A stretch of DNA of 64,000 nt from Phytohabitans sp036906915 (GCF_036906915.1 NZ_JBAKHX010000036.1:16666-80665); one strand, 5' to 3'; positions 1-9,120 are shown, counted from the first letter of the stretch. Numbers and translations are program-made. The notes: a model not told the origin generated them from the letters alone.

Positions 1-1
1 A

Positions 2-499
2 TGGCGTGTCTACGACCTGGCCGACAACGCATTGGGCCAGAGCCTCGATCTGGTGGTCGACCTGTCGGCGGCCTCGTCGAGTCCGGTGATCGCCGCGTAC
101 ATCGCCGATAGCGACTACGGCCAGCTGGTGGCGGCCACACCGCCGGGGCGCCAGTGGGGAATATGGCTCAATCGGCGAACTGCGTATGAGTTCGAGCGCG
201 ACCACTACGTGATGAACGGGGTAGCTCGCGTCGCCGCGCGCCGCCGCGCCCGGCAAACGATCGCCGGGTTTGGCTGCCCGTCGGCCGAGGCCGTTCGACA
301 TGCGGTCCAATGGGCGGCTGAAGCCGGGTATTCGGTTCCAGCAGGGCCGATCGGACAGGTCCTGCGGACCGCCCGACGTCCAGGGCTCGCTGCATGGTTT
401 CGACTACCGTCGACGCGGTACGACTTCGCCGAGGAGATCTTCTTCGGCCTTCTCGACTGCCTCGGTATACCGCGAGCGATCACGCCCCATACCGGGTGA
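2..499 (+). CDS. Hypothetical protein, C-terminal part (cut by window edge)
   Basis: The reading frame is open from the first complete codon (W-R-V-Y-D-L-A-D-N-A...) to a TGA at 497-499, so the gene begins outside the window; the TTG at 32 is not needed as a start. The visible 165 residues are soluble and aromatic-rich, with a GIWLN segment and a C-terminal FAEEIFFGLLDCLG stretch. I do not recognise a family. It lies beside a SUKH-type gene and could belong to a toxin/immunity neighbourhood, which is inference only. Confidence 0.55.
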   Translation, partial: WRVYDLADNALGQSLDLVVDLSAASSSPVIAAYIADSDYGQLVAATPPGRQWGIWLNRRTAYEFERDHYVMNGVARVAARRRARQTIAGFGCPSAEAVRHAVQWAAEAGYSVPAGPIGQVLRTARRPGLAAWFRLPSTRYDFAEEIFFGLLDCLGIPRAITPHTG

Positions 500-543
500 G
501 GCACGGCGAAGAGCGGTTCGCGGCAATGAGCATGCGCGGATGG

Positions 544-999
544 CTAGGCTCTGAGTCCGTGACGCGCGACGAACTCAAGGAAGTCGACTGCGTGTAGTTC
601 GGGGTCGCCAACGTCGTGGAAGCGGAACCAGACCTCGTCATGGCACTGACCATTGGTGACCGGGAACCCCCAGTGGTCCCCGGTGCCGACCGGGGCGACG
701 GCGATGAAGGTTCGGTCCGGAAACTCGCGGTCGTTGACTGACGCGAGGTCGTCGTCGTGGTCCGTGCCGTGCCTCGAAATCGGGAAGAGGTCGACGGTGC
801 CGAACATCCCGCCGCCATAGTGGACCATGAAGGCTTTGTACTTTTCCGGCAGAGCAACGCCCAAGCGGGTCTCGACCTTGGTGACTTCGTCGCCGGTGAC
901 GGTGAGTCCCTCGATGAGCGGGAAACCGTACTTGGCCAGCGACGCTGCCGACGCCCGGCGTAGGGACTCGACGAGCACGTCGAACTGCGCGATCTCCAT
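544..999 (-). CDS. SMI1/KNR4 (SUKH)-family protein
   Basis: About 151 residues, starting at the ATG whose product begins MEIAQFDVLVESLRRA. The pattern of an N-terminal helix, then VTKVETRLGVALPEKYKAFMVHYGGG, then an acidic middle and a C-terminal LHAVDFLEFVARHG is that of SUKH (SMI1/KNR4) domains. SUKH proteins often act as immunity proteins to contact-dependent or polymorphic toxins, but many solitary copies have no known partner. No toxin gene is visible next to it; the truncated gene to its left is unassigned. The upstream in-frame extension to 1065 looks non-coding. Confidence 0.75.
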   Translation of the reverse strand: MEIAQFDVLVESLRRASAASLAKYGFPLIEGLTVTGDEVTKVETRLGVALPEKYKAFMVHYGGGMFGTVDLFPISRHGTDHDDDLASVNDREFPDRTFIAVAPVGTGDHWGFPVTNGQCHDEVWFRFHDVGDPELHAVDFLEFVARHGLRA

Positions 1000-1145
1000 A
1001 CCGCTCAGCGTATGCGTCCGCCCGTCCCCACGGTTCGGCGCCGACAATGCACGGTCATCGACCACCGACTCACCTCGCCACCCATCTCCGATGCAGACGG
1101 CCGGTTGATGGCGGCCTCCACGATGGGGGCATACAGATCATTGAG

Positions 1146-1852
1146 GTGAGCGTGACCGGCGTTCGGTCGAGCGTGCTGCGACTTTCCCGGCGCGACAGCC
1201 CACTGCGTTTCGAGTTCTACCCGATGGGCACATCGGGGAGCCAGCGTTCTACGCGGCAGTTGCCGAACGGCTGCGTCGCTGCGACCTGATCGTGGCCGAG
1301 GGCGTGGGCAGGATTTCGCCCGTCGACGAGACTGGCTCCCGCCCAGCCGGCCGCAGGCTCGCCGCGGTGTCCGCGCTGACCCTCAGCTACCAGTTGCCTG
1401 CGTGGGTTGAACGATCGGGACTGGTCGAGCAGAACATCCGCTACGACGCACTCGGCGTACCGGTCCGGTATCCCGACATGACCGCCGAGCAGTTCGCCAC
1501 CGGTTGGCGCGCCGTGCCCGTCTGGCAACGGGCGCTCGCGGTGGGGATCTCGCCGTTGATCGGCCTGCAGCGGCTGTTATCCGGATCCCGCCGGGCGCTA
1601 GCACAGAACATGAGCGTCGATGACCTGGACTGGCAGGACGAACTGCTTGACGTCGACTCGGTGGATGACCTGTGGGCGTTGCTCGGCGAACAGCGCGACC
1701 GGCTACTGATAGCGGAACTGGACCGGATCCACCGCCAGCACCAAACCGAGGCGATCACCGTGGCCGTCGTCTACGGCGCCGCGCATGTCGCCCCGCAGTA
1801 CACGGCATACGCGCACTTCACCGATACGGCGTACGCGGCGCCGAATGGCTAA
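1146..1852 (+). pseudogene. TraB/PrgY-like protein, frameshifted
   Basis: Two frames together give one protein. The first frame (from about 1146) reads VSVTGVRSSVLRLSRRD then FEFYPM. The second, open from 1145 but with no start codon before the GTG at 1292, reads HIGEPAFYAAVAERLRRCDL and then IVAEGV. The join FEFYPM-V-HIGEP needs one extra base near 1226-1228, where ATGGGCAC replaces an expected ATGGTGCAC. The C-terminal ITVAVVYGAAHV matches the end of TraB/PrgY/GumN-like domains (putative membrane-associated proteases or chaperones). As it stands only residues from the internal GTG 1292 could be made (186 aa), so I call it a pseudogene or a one-base sequence error. Confidence 0.6.
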
Positions 1853-2105
1853 CCGTATTCAGCTTCTAGCAGCACAGCTACAACTCCGAAGTGGGCGATC
1901 GGGGGTTCCCTGCTGGGCCAGTGACTGACTAACTATGCCAGCGCCCAGCCACACCGCCGCCCGTGCGCATCTCGCCACGATCGGAATCACCCTCACCCCC
2001 GACGGCACCGTCTGGTCGGCCTTGGAGATAGGCGCAATCGCCCGCCTCACACTCTGACGAAAGCGCACCCGTTCGGTGAGTTTCCTCCGCCGTCCTCATC
2101 GCCGC

Positions 2106-2142
2106 CCGAGCCCACCGCCATCGATGATGGCGATGGGCTCGG
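2106..2142 (-). terminator. Hairpin downstream of the secreted protease
   Basis: Two arms of 17 bases (CCGAGCCCACCGCCATC and GATGGCGATGGGCTCGG) pair with one mismatch around a 3-base loop, 16 bp past the protease stop codon. Actinobacterial terminators commonly lack a U-tract, as here. Confidence 0.7.
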
Positions 2143-2157
2143 ATTTATGAACGCCGA

Positions 2158-3390
2158 CTAGCCGAGCACGATGGCGGTGGCGCCGACTCCGCTCATACCA
2201 GCAAAAATGTCCTCGTAGAAGATCCGCCAAGCGCAGCTGCGCGTGGGGGTGTCCAGCACGTACCCGGTGCACGGCACCTGGGTGTTGGTTTTGTCGATCG
2301 CGGTCAGGGTGCCGGTGGCGAAGACCTGGGTGTTGTTCGCCGAGTTCACGATCTCCACCGATCCGCCGCTGTCGCCGTTGCCGCCGCCGTTGGTGTGTGC
2401 AGTCTGCTCGGCCCGGACCTGGCCGCAGACGACACCGACCCCGAGGAGGTTGATGCACTGGTTGATCGCGACCACCTGGATGGAGCAGCGGGTGCCGGAG
2501 AACGAACCGGAGGTGCAGACGAAGTTACCCACCTGGCTGGCCACCCGGCCGACCACCGCGTTGTTGAACTCACTGACCACGCCGCCTGCGGCGTTGGTGC
2601 TGTTGTTGTACACCCGGCCGGCGGAGTTGCCCGCGATGATCAAGGTGTCGGTGCCGGAGTTCTTGTTCATGACGGTGCCGATGACCTGGCCGGTCGGATC
2701 GGTGGCCACGTTGCCGTTGTTGGCGCAATGGGCGGCCGACAGCATCCGGTTGACGCCACCATGGACGACCGCGAAGCCTGTCGAGCAGGAGCCGCCGCCG
2801 GTCTGCCAGCGGGCACCGCCCCACCACGGCGGGCTGTCGTTCACCCGGGTCGCCGGTTCCGCCGACACGCCGGTCTCCACGGTCACCGGTACGCCCGCGT
2901 AGCTGGCCGCGCGGGCCAAGCCGTTCTGCGTAGCGGCGACCAGACCGGAGCCGTCCGCGCGCGGGCCGACCGACGTGATCTGGCTCCCGGCCTTCGCGAC
3001 CAGCCTCGCCGCCGCCGCGCTCAGCTCTTTCTGGGAGTACGCGGCAGAATGCACGGTGACCGGGACGAAGGCCCGCGCCGCGGCGATCAGCCCAGCCGGC
3101 GCCTGGCCCTTCCAGTAGACCCGCAACTGCTTGCTGGTCGGGTCGGCGACCACCCCGGCGAACCCGGCGCCCGTGCTGACCCGCTCTGCGGCGGCGTTCA
3201 TCTTCTCCTGGACCCGTAGCAGCTCCGCCCACGATGCGAAGCCGCCCGGGACGGGCGTGCTGGCGCCGACCGAGCCGGTCCGGACGTCACCCGCCGGTGC
3301 CGCGCCCGCCGGCGCGGCGGTCAGAGCCGTGGCGAGCAGCGCGATCCCGAATCCGGCCGCCGCCATGCGCCGTAGCGTGGTGTGTCTCAT
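2158..3390 (-). CDS. Secreted trypsin/streptogrisin-like serine protease (S1 fold)
   Basis: 410 residues. The start is the ATG at 3390, preceded by GGGGAGGAAG a few bases upstream. A signal peptide is visible: RHTTLRRM basic stretch, then GFGIALLATALTAAPAGAAPA. A propeptide of about 150 residues follows. The catalytic region shows the His motif LSAAHC, a GTDTLIIAG segment likely to carry the Asp, and the nucleophile motif GNGDSGGSV. Cysteine pairs and NAGGVVSEFNN-type loops resemble actinobacterial S1 peptidases of the streptogrisin/alpha-lytic group. It is monocistronic, with a hairpin behind it and decamer repeats about 85-120 bp upstream of its start that may be regulatory. Function: extracellular proteolysis; substrate unknown. 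Confidence 0.85.
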   Translation of the reverse strand: MRHTTLRRMAAAGFGIALLATALTAAPAGAAPAGDVRTGSVGASTPVPGGFASWAELLRVQEKMNAAAERVSTGAGFAGVVADPTSKQLRVYWKGQAPAGLIAAARAFVPVTVHSAAYSQKELSAAAARLVAKAGSQITSVGPRADGSGLVAATQNGLARAASYAGVPVTVETGVSAEPATRVNDSPPWWGGARWQTGGGSCSTGFAVVHGGVNRMLSAAHCANNGNVATDPTGQVIGTVMNKNSGTDTLIIAGNSAGRVYNNSTNAAGGVVSEFNNAVVGRVASQVGNFVCTSGSFSGTRCSIQVVAINQCINLLGVGVVCGQVRAEQTAHTNGGGNGDSGGSVEIVNSANNTQVFATGTLTAIDKTNTQVPCTGYVLDTPTRSCAWRIFYEDIFAGMSGVGATAIVLG

Positions 3391-3474
3391 GTACTTCCTC
3401 CCCATATGAGGCGCGCGGGCGAAGGCCCGCACGCCGGACGATGCCAAAGCGGCGGGGCGAATGCCGGAAATGCT

Positions 3475-3511
3475 GAACACCACTGGACACCACTGGACAC
3501 CACTGAACACC
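3475..3511. repeat. Three tandem CACCACTGGA-type decamers in the protease promoter region
   Basis: The decamer CACCACTGGA/CACCACTGAA is repeated three times head to tail. One decamer is one helical turn, so a protein could bind the copies on one DNA face. The array lies upstream of the protease gene and 160 bp before an IS3 remnant on the other strand, so a regulatory role for the protease is likelier. Confidence 0.6.
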
Positions 3512-3670
3512 GGCCGCTTCGTTTTCGTGTGAGTGTGCGGCGATGAGTTTCTGGCCGCGCCCAGGTCTGACTGTCTGGGTCGGGCGGACCGAGGACCGGG
3601 CTGAGCTTCCCCCGGTTCTCCGGACACCTGAGGTGAGGTGGACGGCGGCTTCCAGGAAGGATGTCGTCTC

Positions 3671-3830
3671 ATGCCTGCCCCACACCCCGCAGAGTTCCGC
3701 CAGCGAGCTGTGCAGTTGGCCCGGACCGGCGATAAACCGGTCGCCGTGTTGGCGAAGGATCTGGGTATCAGCGAGTCGTGTCTGCGTAACTGGATGGCCC
3801 AGGCCGATGTCGATGACGCTGGCGCGGGCC
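3671..3830 (+). pseudogene. IS3-family OrfA (helix-turn-helix) remnant
   Basis: Residues MPAPHPAEFRQRAVQLARTG followed by KPVAVLAKDLGISESCLRNW match the HTH N-terminus of IS3-family OrfA transposase subunits. Homology stops after about 53 residues (VDDAGAG), where the sequence runs into the end of the oppositely oriented recombinase gene at 3834. The leucine-zipper part of OrfA and all of OrfB are absent, so this is an insertion-sequence stump, probably broken when the recombinase module arrived. Confidence 0.75.
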
Positions 3831-3833
3831 GGA

Positions 3834-5473
3834 TCAGTCGGTGGGTGGCTGCGCTTGGCGGCCCGTGTGGGCGGCTGGACCGTCGTTCTGCTCGATCGGC
3901 ATGCCCAGCAGTTGCCGCGCCGCATTCGCGTAGCGGATGGCGGTGGTCTCGCAGATGCCGAAGACCTCTGCCAGGTGCAGCGGGTCGGCGCCGCTAGCGA
4001 GGGCTTCGTCGAGGTGTCGGTCGATGCGCAGCCGTTCGAGAGTTGCCGGCAGTCCGCGCAGGATGCGGTTGAGCCAAGGTTGGCTGACCGGGTCGAGCCG
4101 CACGGCGCTTCCCTTGCTGATCAGCAGGTGTGGGTTTGCGGTGTTGGGCCAGCGGCTGCCGCGGTACTCGAGCCAGTCGTTCAACGCGGCATAGGTGAGG
4201 TCGTCCAATGGGCGGCTGTGTCCGGCGACCGTGAGTCGCCGGTTGCCGAGGTCCACGTCGGACAGTTGCATGGTGAGGATGTCGCCATGTCGGGCGGCAT
4301 GGATGGCGGCCAAGGCGACCGCGACGCGGATGTGCGGCGCTGCTGCCGCTTTGACGGTCGGTGTGATCTCGGCCGGGGTGAGTGGTTGCGGGATGGGCCG
4401 TTCGACACGGCCGACGGTGATGCGGCTGGTCGGGTCGCGGAAGACGACCTGGTGGGCTTTGGCCCAGCGGAACAGCGACCGCAGCGCGTGGATTGCGGTG
4501 AGGCGTGCGCGTCCGCGTTGGGCCCGGATCCGGTCGAGGACCTCGTCGCGGGTGATCTCACGAAGATGCTCGAAGCGGGTCGACCAGTCGAGCAGCACTG
4601 GCAGCAGGGCGGCGATGTGGATGCGGACCGTCTTGGGGTGGCGGGGCCTGGTGCGGCGACCACCGTCGATGAGCAGCAGCGCCCAGCGATGGACGTCGTG
4701 ACGGATGGCCGGCGCAACCCTTCCAGCTTGCCGGTGAGCCAGCGTTCGATAGTACGGGTGCGGTCGTCGTTCAAGATGCCCATCTCGGCGAGCACATGCG
4801 CTGCGTGCCGGGTGCTGTCGCCCCGTTTTCGCAGTGCCCGGTGCAGGTCGGAGTAACGGATCGTCTCGCCGGCGGCGTGGTCGGCCAGCAGCATGATCAG
4901 CGCACGGTGAAGGGCTTCGCGGACGATAGTGCTGAAGCCATGGGCCTCGGCGAAGGCGTTGGCCAGGTGCAGTGCCCATGCCAGCCAGGGGTTGTCCAGC
5001 GTCGGCCGGGTGCGCCGGTCGACGCGGCGGCAGTAGTCGCGCGGCCCGTGCTCGAACAGCGGCGGCTGGATCCAGGCGACGACGGGGCGGCCTGGCGCTG
5101 TGGGCACCGCAGCGGGCAGGCCTTCGCTGCGGTACTGCCGGCGGTGGTGGCCGACCAGGTCGCGGGTGGTGGGCAGCTCGGCCAGGAACAGCTGGTGATG
5201 ACGGACTTCGCGGGCATAGGGCAACAGCACGATGTGGCTGCCGTCGCGACCGTCCATCTCGACGCTGCGGTCCAGACGTGCCTGACACCAGCACAGCCGG
5301 CAATGGCCGTTCTTCACCGGCAGCCGACGGTGACAGGCGCCGCATTCGTCGGCCGGCCACCGCTTGGCGAAGTCGTAGCACTGGTGGCACAGCCCGTTGT
5401 TGAAGCCGCATCCCCACGCCAGACAACCCCCGCAGCTGCGTGGGTGGCGGCCGGGCACACCGCGCGGGCTCAT
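3834..5473 (-). pseudogene. Tyrosine-recombinase-like integrase with N-terminal Cys clusters, frameshifted
   Basis: The N-terminal frame (ATG 5473) reads through Cys-rich segments (CGGCLAWGCGFNNGLCHQC, CGACHRR, GHCRLCWC) to GKLEGL. The C-terminal frame continues APAIRHDVHRWALLLIDGG and on to GDILTMQLSDVDL, typical of a tyrosine-recombinase core. The join is at about 4711-4716: one missing G shifts GGGTTG-GCGCCG to GGGTTGCGCCG. Together they give about 545 residues. The gene starts 9 bp after the HTH gene and forms a three-gene unit with it and the upstream recombinase. It overlaps the IS3 stump at its end. Either the protein is inactive or expression needs frameshifting. Confidence 0.7.
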
Positions 5474-5482
5474 GGACGGCGC

Positions 5483-5809
5483 TCAGGCCGGCGGCAGCGA
5501 GCGGCCGTCACGGCGCCGAGGCACAACGGCCAACGTTGGTGCGCCGGCAGTGGCAGCGGTCGGCAGTTCGGTGCTGCCGGGCTGGGGAACGTTGTCCGGC
5601 TCGGGGATCAACACCTCGCCGACCGGGCAGCCGAGCACCGCGCAGATCACGTTCAGATCGTCGAGCTTGATCGACGCGGGTCGGCCGGACCACAGCCCGG
5701 ACATCTTGCCCGCCGAGATGACCAGACCTCGTTCGGCGAGCATCCGCTGCAGCTCCGACGCTTTCCAGATGCCGCGGTTCGCCGCCGCCAGCCGCAAATT
5801 CCACCGCAT
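5483..5809 (-). CDS. Small XRE/Cro-type HTH regulator of the recombinase module
   Basis: 108 residues. The Cro/C1-type HTH is visible as LAAANRGIWKASELQRMLAE then GLVISAGKMSGLWSGRP and DDLNVICAVLGCPVGEVL, ending in a Pro/Ala-rich tail. Its ATG directly follows the TGA of the upstream recombinase with no spacer, so translation is probably coupled. It sits between two recombinase genes, where a small DNA-binding protein could serve as a directionality or regulatory factor (inference). Confidence 0.8.
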   Translation of the reverse strand: MRWNLRLAAANRGIWKASELQRMLAERGLVISAGKMSGLWSGRPASIKLDDLNVICAVLGCPVGEVLIPEPDNVPQPGSTELPTAATAGAPTLAVVPRRRDGRSLPPA

Positions 5810-6973
5810 TCAGATCAGTCCTTCCAACCGCTGGGCGGCCCGCTGTTGCCCGGCCACCCAGGCGTCCTCGATGCGGGTGCGGTGCACGTGGACGTGGACG
5901 TGGACGTAGCGCATTGTGGTGGCCACCCACGAGTGGCCGAGCAGCTCCTGGATCGAGATCAGATCCACCCCGGACAGATACAGCTGCGACGCGCAGAAGT
6001 GCCGCAACACGTGCGGGGTCAACGTGTCCGCCCACGTCGGCAGATGGTTGCCTGCGGCTGCGGCCAGGCCCTGCCTCAGCGCGTCGTCGCCGACGCGACG
6101 GCACGACCCATCACCGTTCTTGCGCTCCGATGGGAACAGCGGCGCCCCGGGCCGGGTGTGGTCGGCGTCGAACAGACCCCACACGTCCTCGATGAACCAG
6201 CGCAGCGTCCGACCCGCGTGGTTGACCAGCGGCACCATCCGCTCCCGCGGGCCCGAACCCCGCGAGCCCTTGCCATAACGGACGTGCAGCTTGCCAAACC
6301 GGCCCAGATCCCACTTCACGTCAGCCAGGTCCAGGTTGCATGCCTCGTTGACCCGCAACCCAACCTCGGCCATCAACCGGGCCGCCGTGTAGTTCCGCGC
6401 GGTCGGCGCGAACTTCCGACAGCTGGCCAGCTCGCCCGTCCACCCGATAAACAGCTCCGCCACCTCCGCCTCCGAAGGAGGAACACGCAGCCGGGCGTCC
6501 TTACGGCCGCGGGGCCGATTCATCTCGTCGATCGGGCACTGCACCACCCGGCCAGTCATCGCGTGGATCTCGACCTTGTGCCGCAGTTCCAGAAACGCGA
6601 AGTAGGTCGTCAACGCCTGGGCCCGCGCCAGCCGAGTCCCGCTCGCCGCGTCGCGTAACACCCGACCGAAGTACGCGTCGGCGTCAGCCGCCTCCATCTC
6701 CCACAACGGCCGGTCGAACCACGCCCGCACCTGCTCCAGATGCCCCACATCGGCACGCACCGTCGCATCGGCCAACCCCGCCGACGCCCGCGCCAACACG
6801 AACCCAGCCAACACATCGGTCTCGAACTCCACCAACTCAGCAGCCGACGCCGGCCCGCGGCGCTCCCGCAGATCCCGAACCGCCGCCAACGCCAACCCGA
6901 GCACCCCACCTTCACCAACACAGCCGAAAGGCCAACCACCATGCCAACGCTTCAGAATCCCCGAAGTCACGTC
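5810..6973 (-). CDS. Tyrosine recombinase/integrase (XerC/D-like)
   Basis: About 387 residues from the GTG at 6973; an in-frame start at 7108 is possible but adds a low-complexity Gly/Arg stretch. An N-terminal SAM-like core-binding domain is followed by the catalytic domain: MAEVGLRVNEACNL (first Arg), LTPHVLRHFCASQLY (HxxR), LLGHSWVATTMRYVHV (His, and the nucleophile Tyr). Directly after the Tyr comes HVHVHVH, coded by three GTGGAC-like hexamers. First gene of a recombinase-HTH-recombinase unit on the minus strand, with stop/start contact to the HTH gene. Actinobacterial mobile modules with tandem tyrosine recombinases are known (RIT elements carry three), but this arrangement with an HTH in the middle is different. 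Confidence 0.85.
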   Translation of the reverse strand, partial: DVTSGILKRWHGGWPFGCVGEGGVLGLALAAVRDLRERRGPASAAELVEFETDVLAGFVLARASAGLADATVRADVGHLEQVRAWFDRPLWEMEAADADAYFGRVLRDAASGTRLARAQALTTYFAFLELRHKVEIHAMTGRVVQCPIDEMNRPRGRKDARLRVPPSEAEVAELFIGWTGELASCRKFAPTARNYTAARLMAEVGLRVNEACNLDLADVKWDLGRFGKLHVRYGKGSRGSGPRERMVPLVNHAGRTLRWFIEDVWGLFDADHTRPGAPLFPSERKNGDGSCRRVGDDALRQGLAAAAGNHLPTWADTLTPHVLRHFCASQLYLSGVDLISIQELLGHSWVATTMRYVHVHVHVHRTRIEDAWVAGQQRAAQRLEGLI

Positions 6974-7186
6974 GGAACCACCCAGACCACCCAGACCAGT
7001 GATCCGCCCAGCCAGAAGGACTCTCGCCGGCTCACCACGCCAACGAACCCGGGAGATGTCGCACAGACCCGTGAGGAGGCCCCCCGTGCCTGACCTACGC
7101 CGGCTCATCGACCCCGTCCCCCGAACATCTTCGACGTCCGGGGTGATGACCTTGCCGCACTGCTGACCGAGGGCTTCCTCGGATCG

Positions 7187-8041
7187 GTGTGGCTGACCGG
7201 GCAGGCCCCGTCACGGGAGCTGCGACGCGGCCGGTACACCCCGGCGTCGATCACCCACCCGGGCAAGATGCTGCCCACCATCGCCCGCTACGCCATCCGC
7301 ACCTACACCGCCCCGGGTGACACCGTGCTCGACCCGATGGCCGGCATCGGCACCACCGTGACCGAGGCCATGCACCTGGGCCGGCACGGCGTCGGCGTGG
7401 AGTACGAACCGCGCTGGGCCGCCCACACAGCCGACAACATCCGCCTCGCCGAACGCCGGGGCGCGGCCGGCACCGGCGAGATCTACACCGGGGACTCGCG
7501 CACCCTGCCGTCCCTGCTGCCCGCGAACCTGCGTGGCCGGGTCGCGCTGGTGGTCACGTCGCCGCCGTACGGGCCGTCCACCCACGGCCACGTCCGCACC
7601 CCCGGCCCCAGGCGCGGCAAGGTCCGCAAGCTCCACCACAAGTACGGCGCGGTGGACAACCTCGCCTACCGCAGCCACGCCGAGCTAGCCGACGGGTTCA
7701 CCCAGATCCTGGCCGGCTGCCTACCGCTACTCCGCCCCGGTGGACACGTTGTCGTCACCGCCCGCCCCTACCGGCGGCACGGCGAGCTGGTCGACATCCC
7801 CGGCATGGTCGTCGCGACCGGCGTCGCCGCCGGCCTGGAACTGGTCGAGGAATGCATCGCCCTCATCTGCGGCGTCCGCAACGGCGTGATCATCCCTCGG
7901 GCCTCGTTCTTCCAGCAGAAGAACGTCCGCGACGCCATCGCGGCCGGCGACCCGCAATGGCTGCTTCAACACGAGGATGTGCTGGTCCTGGCCGCCTCGC
8001 AGCCCTCCGACAGCCGGAACTCAAGCGATGTCGGACTATGA
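7187..8041 (+). CDS. DNA amino-methyltransferase (SPPY motif)
   Basis: 284 residues from GTG 7187. The SAM-binding motif DPMAGIGTTVTEAMHLGRHG and the catalytic motif TSPPYGPS are clear; SPPY is most usual in N4-cytosine methylases, though N6-adenine is possible. The true start is probably GTG 7086, behind a strong GAGGAGG. That frame reads MPDLRRLIDPVP, and the methylase frame continues PNIFDVRGDDLAALLTEGF before 7187. The two are separated by one base in a C run (7118-7122). Divergent from the tyrosine recombinase and coupled through ATGA to a small gene, so it probably travels with the element. No restriction enzyme gene is visible, so an orphan or element-protecting role is inferred. Confidence 0.85.
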   Translation: MWLTGQAPSRELRRGRYTPASITHPGKMLPTIARYAIRTYTAPGDTVLDPMAGIGTTVTEAMHLGRHGVGVEYEPRWAAHTADNIRLAERRGAAGTGEIYTGDSRTLPSLLPANLRGRVALVVTSPPYGPSTHGHVRTPGPRRGKVRKLHHKYGAVDNLAYRSHAELADGFTQILAGCLPLLRPGGHVVVTARPYRRHGELVDIPGMVVATGVAAGLELVEECIALICGVRNGVIIPRASFFQQKNVRDAIAAGDPQWLLQHEDVLVLAASQPSDSRNSSDVGL

Positions 8042-8226
8042 CCGCCGATGCATCCGCAAAGTCGAGTGCCGCCACGCCGGACGGCTCGCCCCCGTTGACG
8101 ATCGAGTTCGACACCGATGCACCCGTACTCACTACTGGCGCCTCCCGCGTCCTACTCGCGCTGTTGCTGGCATCGGACCCCGAACAAGCCATCACAAACG
8201 CCGACGAGACCGGCCCTGCGAAGTAG
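8038..8226 (+). CDS. Small hypothetical protein coupled to the methyltransferase
   Basis: 62 residues starting MTADASAKSS, with its ATG overlapping the methyltransferase TGA (ATGA). The second half (TIEFDTDAPVLTTGASRVLL, ALLLASD) looks folded and moderately hydrophobic. No family recognised. The overlap is the main reason to believe it is real. Confidence 0.55.
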   Translation: MTADASAKSSAATPDGSPPLTIEFDTDAPVLTTGASRVLLALLLASDPEQAITNADETGPAK

Positions 8227-8391
8227 CGACCGAGCATCGTCACCGGCACGGGAACGCCGCCAGCATTCGGTCTTGATCGCTTCACCCAGGTTTGCGTGGA
8301 TCTGGTCGACGGCCCACGGACTGACGCGGCGGGACCTGGCCGGCCAGTGGGCCGTCCATCACCTATCCACAGCGTGAAAGGACAGCAACGC

Positions 8392-9120
8392 GTGTACGTC
8401 ACCGTTGTGCGCGAACCAGCCGGCGAAGCCATCGACAAGTGGTGGTACTGGCACGCCAACCGGTTCTCGACGGCCGGCGTCGTCTGCCTGCCCGCCGCGT
8501 TCACCCAACTTTCCATCGACGCAGCGGAGATTGCCGATGACCATCGACACCACGCCCGGCCACCCACGCCTGCGGTGGCCTTCTACGGCCGCGTCGCTCA
8601 CGACAGCGACCACACCGAGGAGCAGCTCACCCAGCAGTACGAGCAGTGCCGGCGCGCCCTGCCGCCCGGCACCATCACCGCCGTCTTCTACGACGTCGAT
8701 CCCAGCGGTACGCCAGGCACGCCCACCTTCGACCGGCTCACCATCGGCGGTGTGCACGCACGCCGGGACAGCGAGCTCGATGACCTACTCGCCGAGGCCA
8801 TCCACCGAGAGCGCCGCTTCGACTACCTCACCGCGAGCGACCCGTTCCGGCCGTCCCGCAACCCTGGCCAGGCGATACAGCTGCTACGCCGACTCCGATC
8901 GGCGCGGATCCAGCCGCTGTTTCCCCACGTCGCCGACACCGGGTGCCCCGCCGACCTACTCGACCTCAACCTGAGCCTCGTCTCCGGTGCGGACCACGCG
9001 AGGACCACCGAGTGCCTAGCCGGACGATCGCGTCCGCCCATCGGCCAGGCACGCCGGAGGCCGCGGCGCACCGCAGACCACCCCGACGACCTCACCGAGG
9101 CAGGGACCACCACCCCATGA
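8392..9120 (+). CDS. Serine-recombinase-like protein lacking the catalytic serine
   Basis: 242 residues from GTG 8392 (AAAGGA lies 10-15 bp upstream). The resolvase N-terminal fold is recognisable: VAFYGRVAHDSDHTEEQL, then QQYEQCRRALPPGTITAVFY. Active serine recombinases read YxRVS; here residue 69 is Ala. The next gene reads FYGRVSTEDNQD, so the pair makes the change obvious. The C-terminus ends in an Arg/Pro-rich tail, with no large recombinase or zinc-ribbon domain. The stop overlaps the start of the large serine recombinase (ATGA), so the two are made together. Possible roles: accessory subunit, directionality factor or regulator; a decayed recombinase is the alternative, but the intact frame and coupling argue against it. 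Confidence 0.65.
   Translation: MYVTVVREPAGEAIDKWWYWHANRFSTAGVVCLPAAFTQLSIDAAEIADDHRHHARPPTPAVAFYGRVAHDSDHTEEQLTQQYEQCRRALPPGTITAVFYDVDPSGTPGTPTFDRLTIGGVHARRDSELDDLLAEAIHRERRFDYLTASDPFRPSRNPGQAIQLLRRLRSARIQPLFPHVADTGCPADLLDLNLSLVSGADHARTTECLAGRSRPPIGQARRRPRRTADHPDDLTEAGTTTP

Noticed and set aside
1935..2057. 40-residue ORF starting MPAPSHTAARAHLATIG
   Set aside because: No ribosome site, no family, and it lies in a stretch between a pseudogene and a convergent terminator; kept out for lack of support.
5882..5912. Replication origin iterons
   Set aside because: The hexamer repeat is coding sequence inside the recombinase, and no rep gene or AT-rich stretch is nearby.
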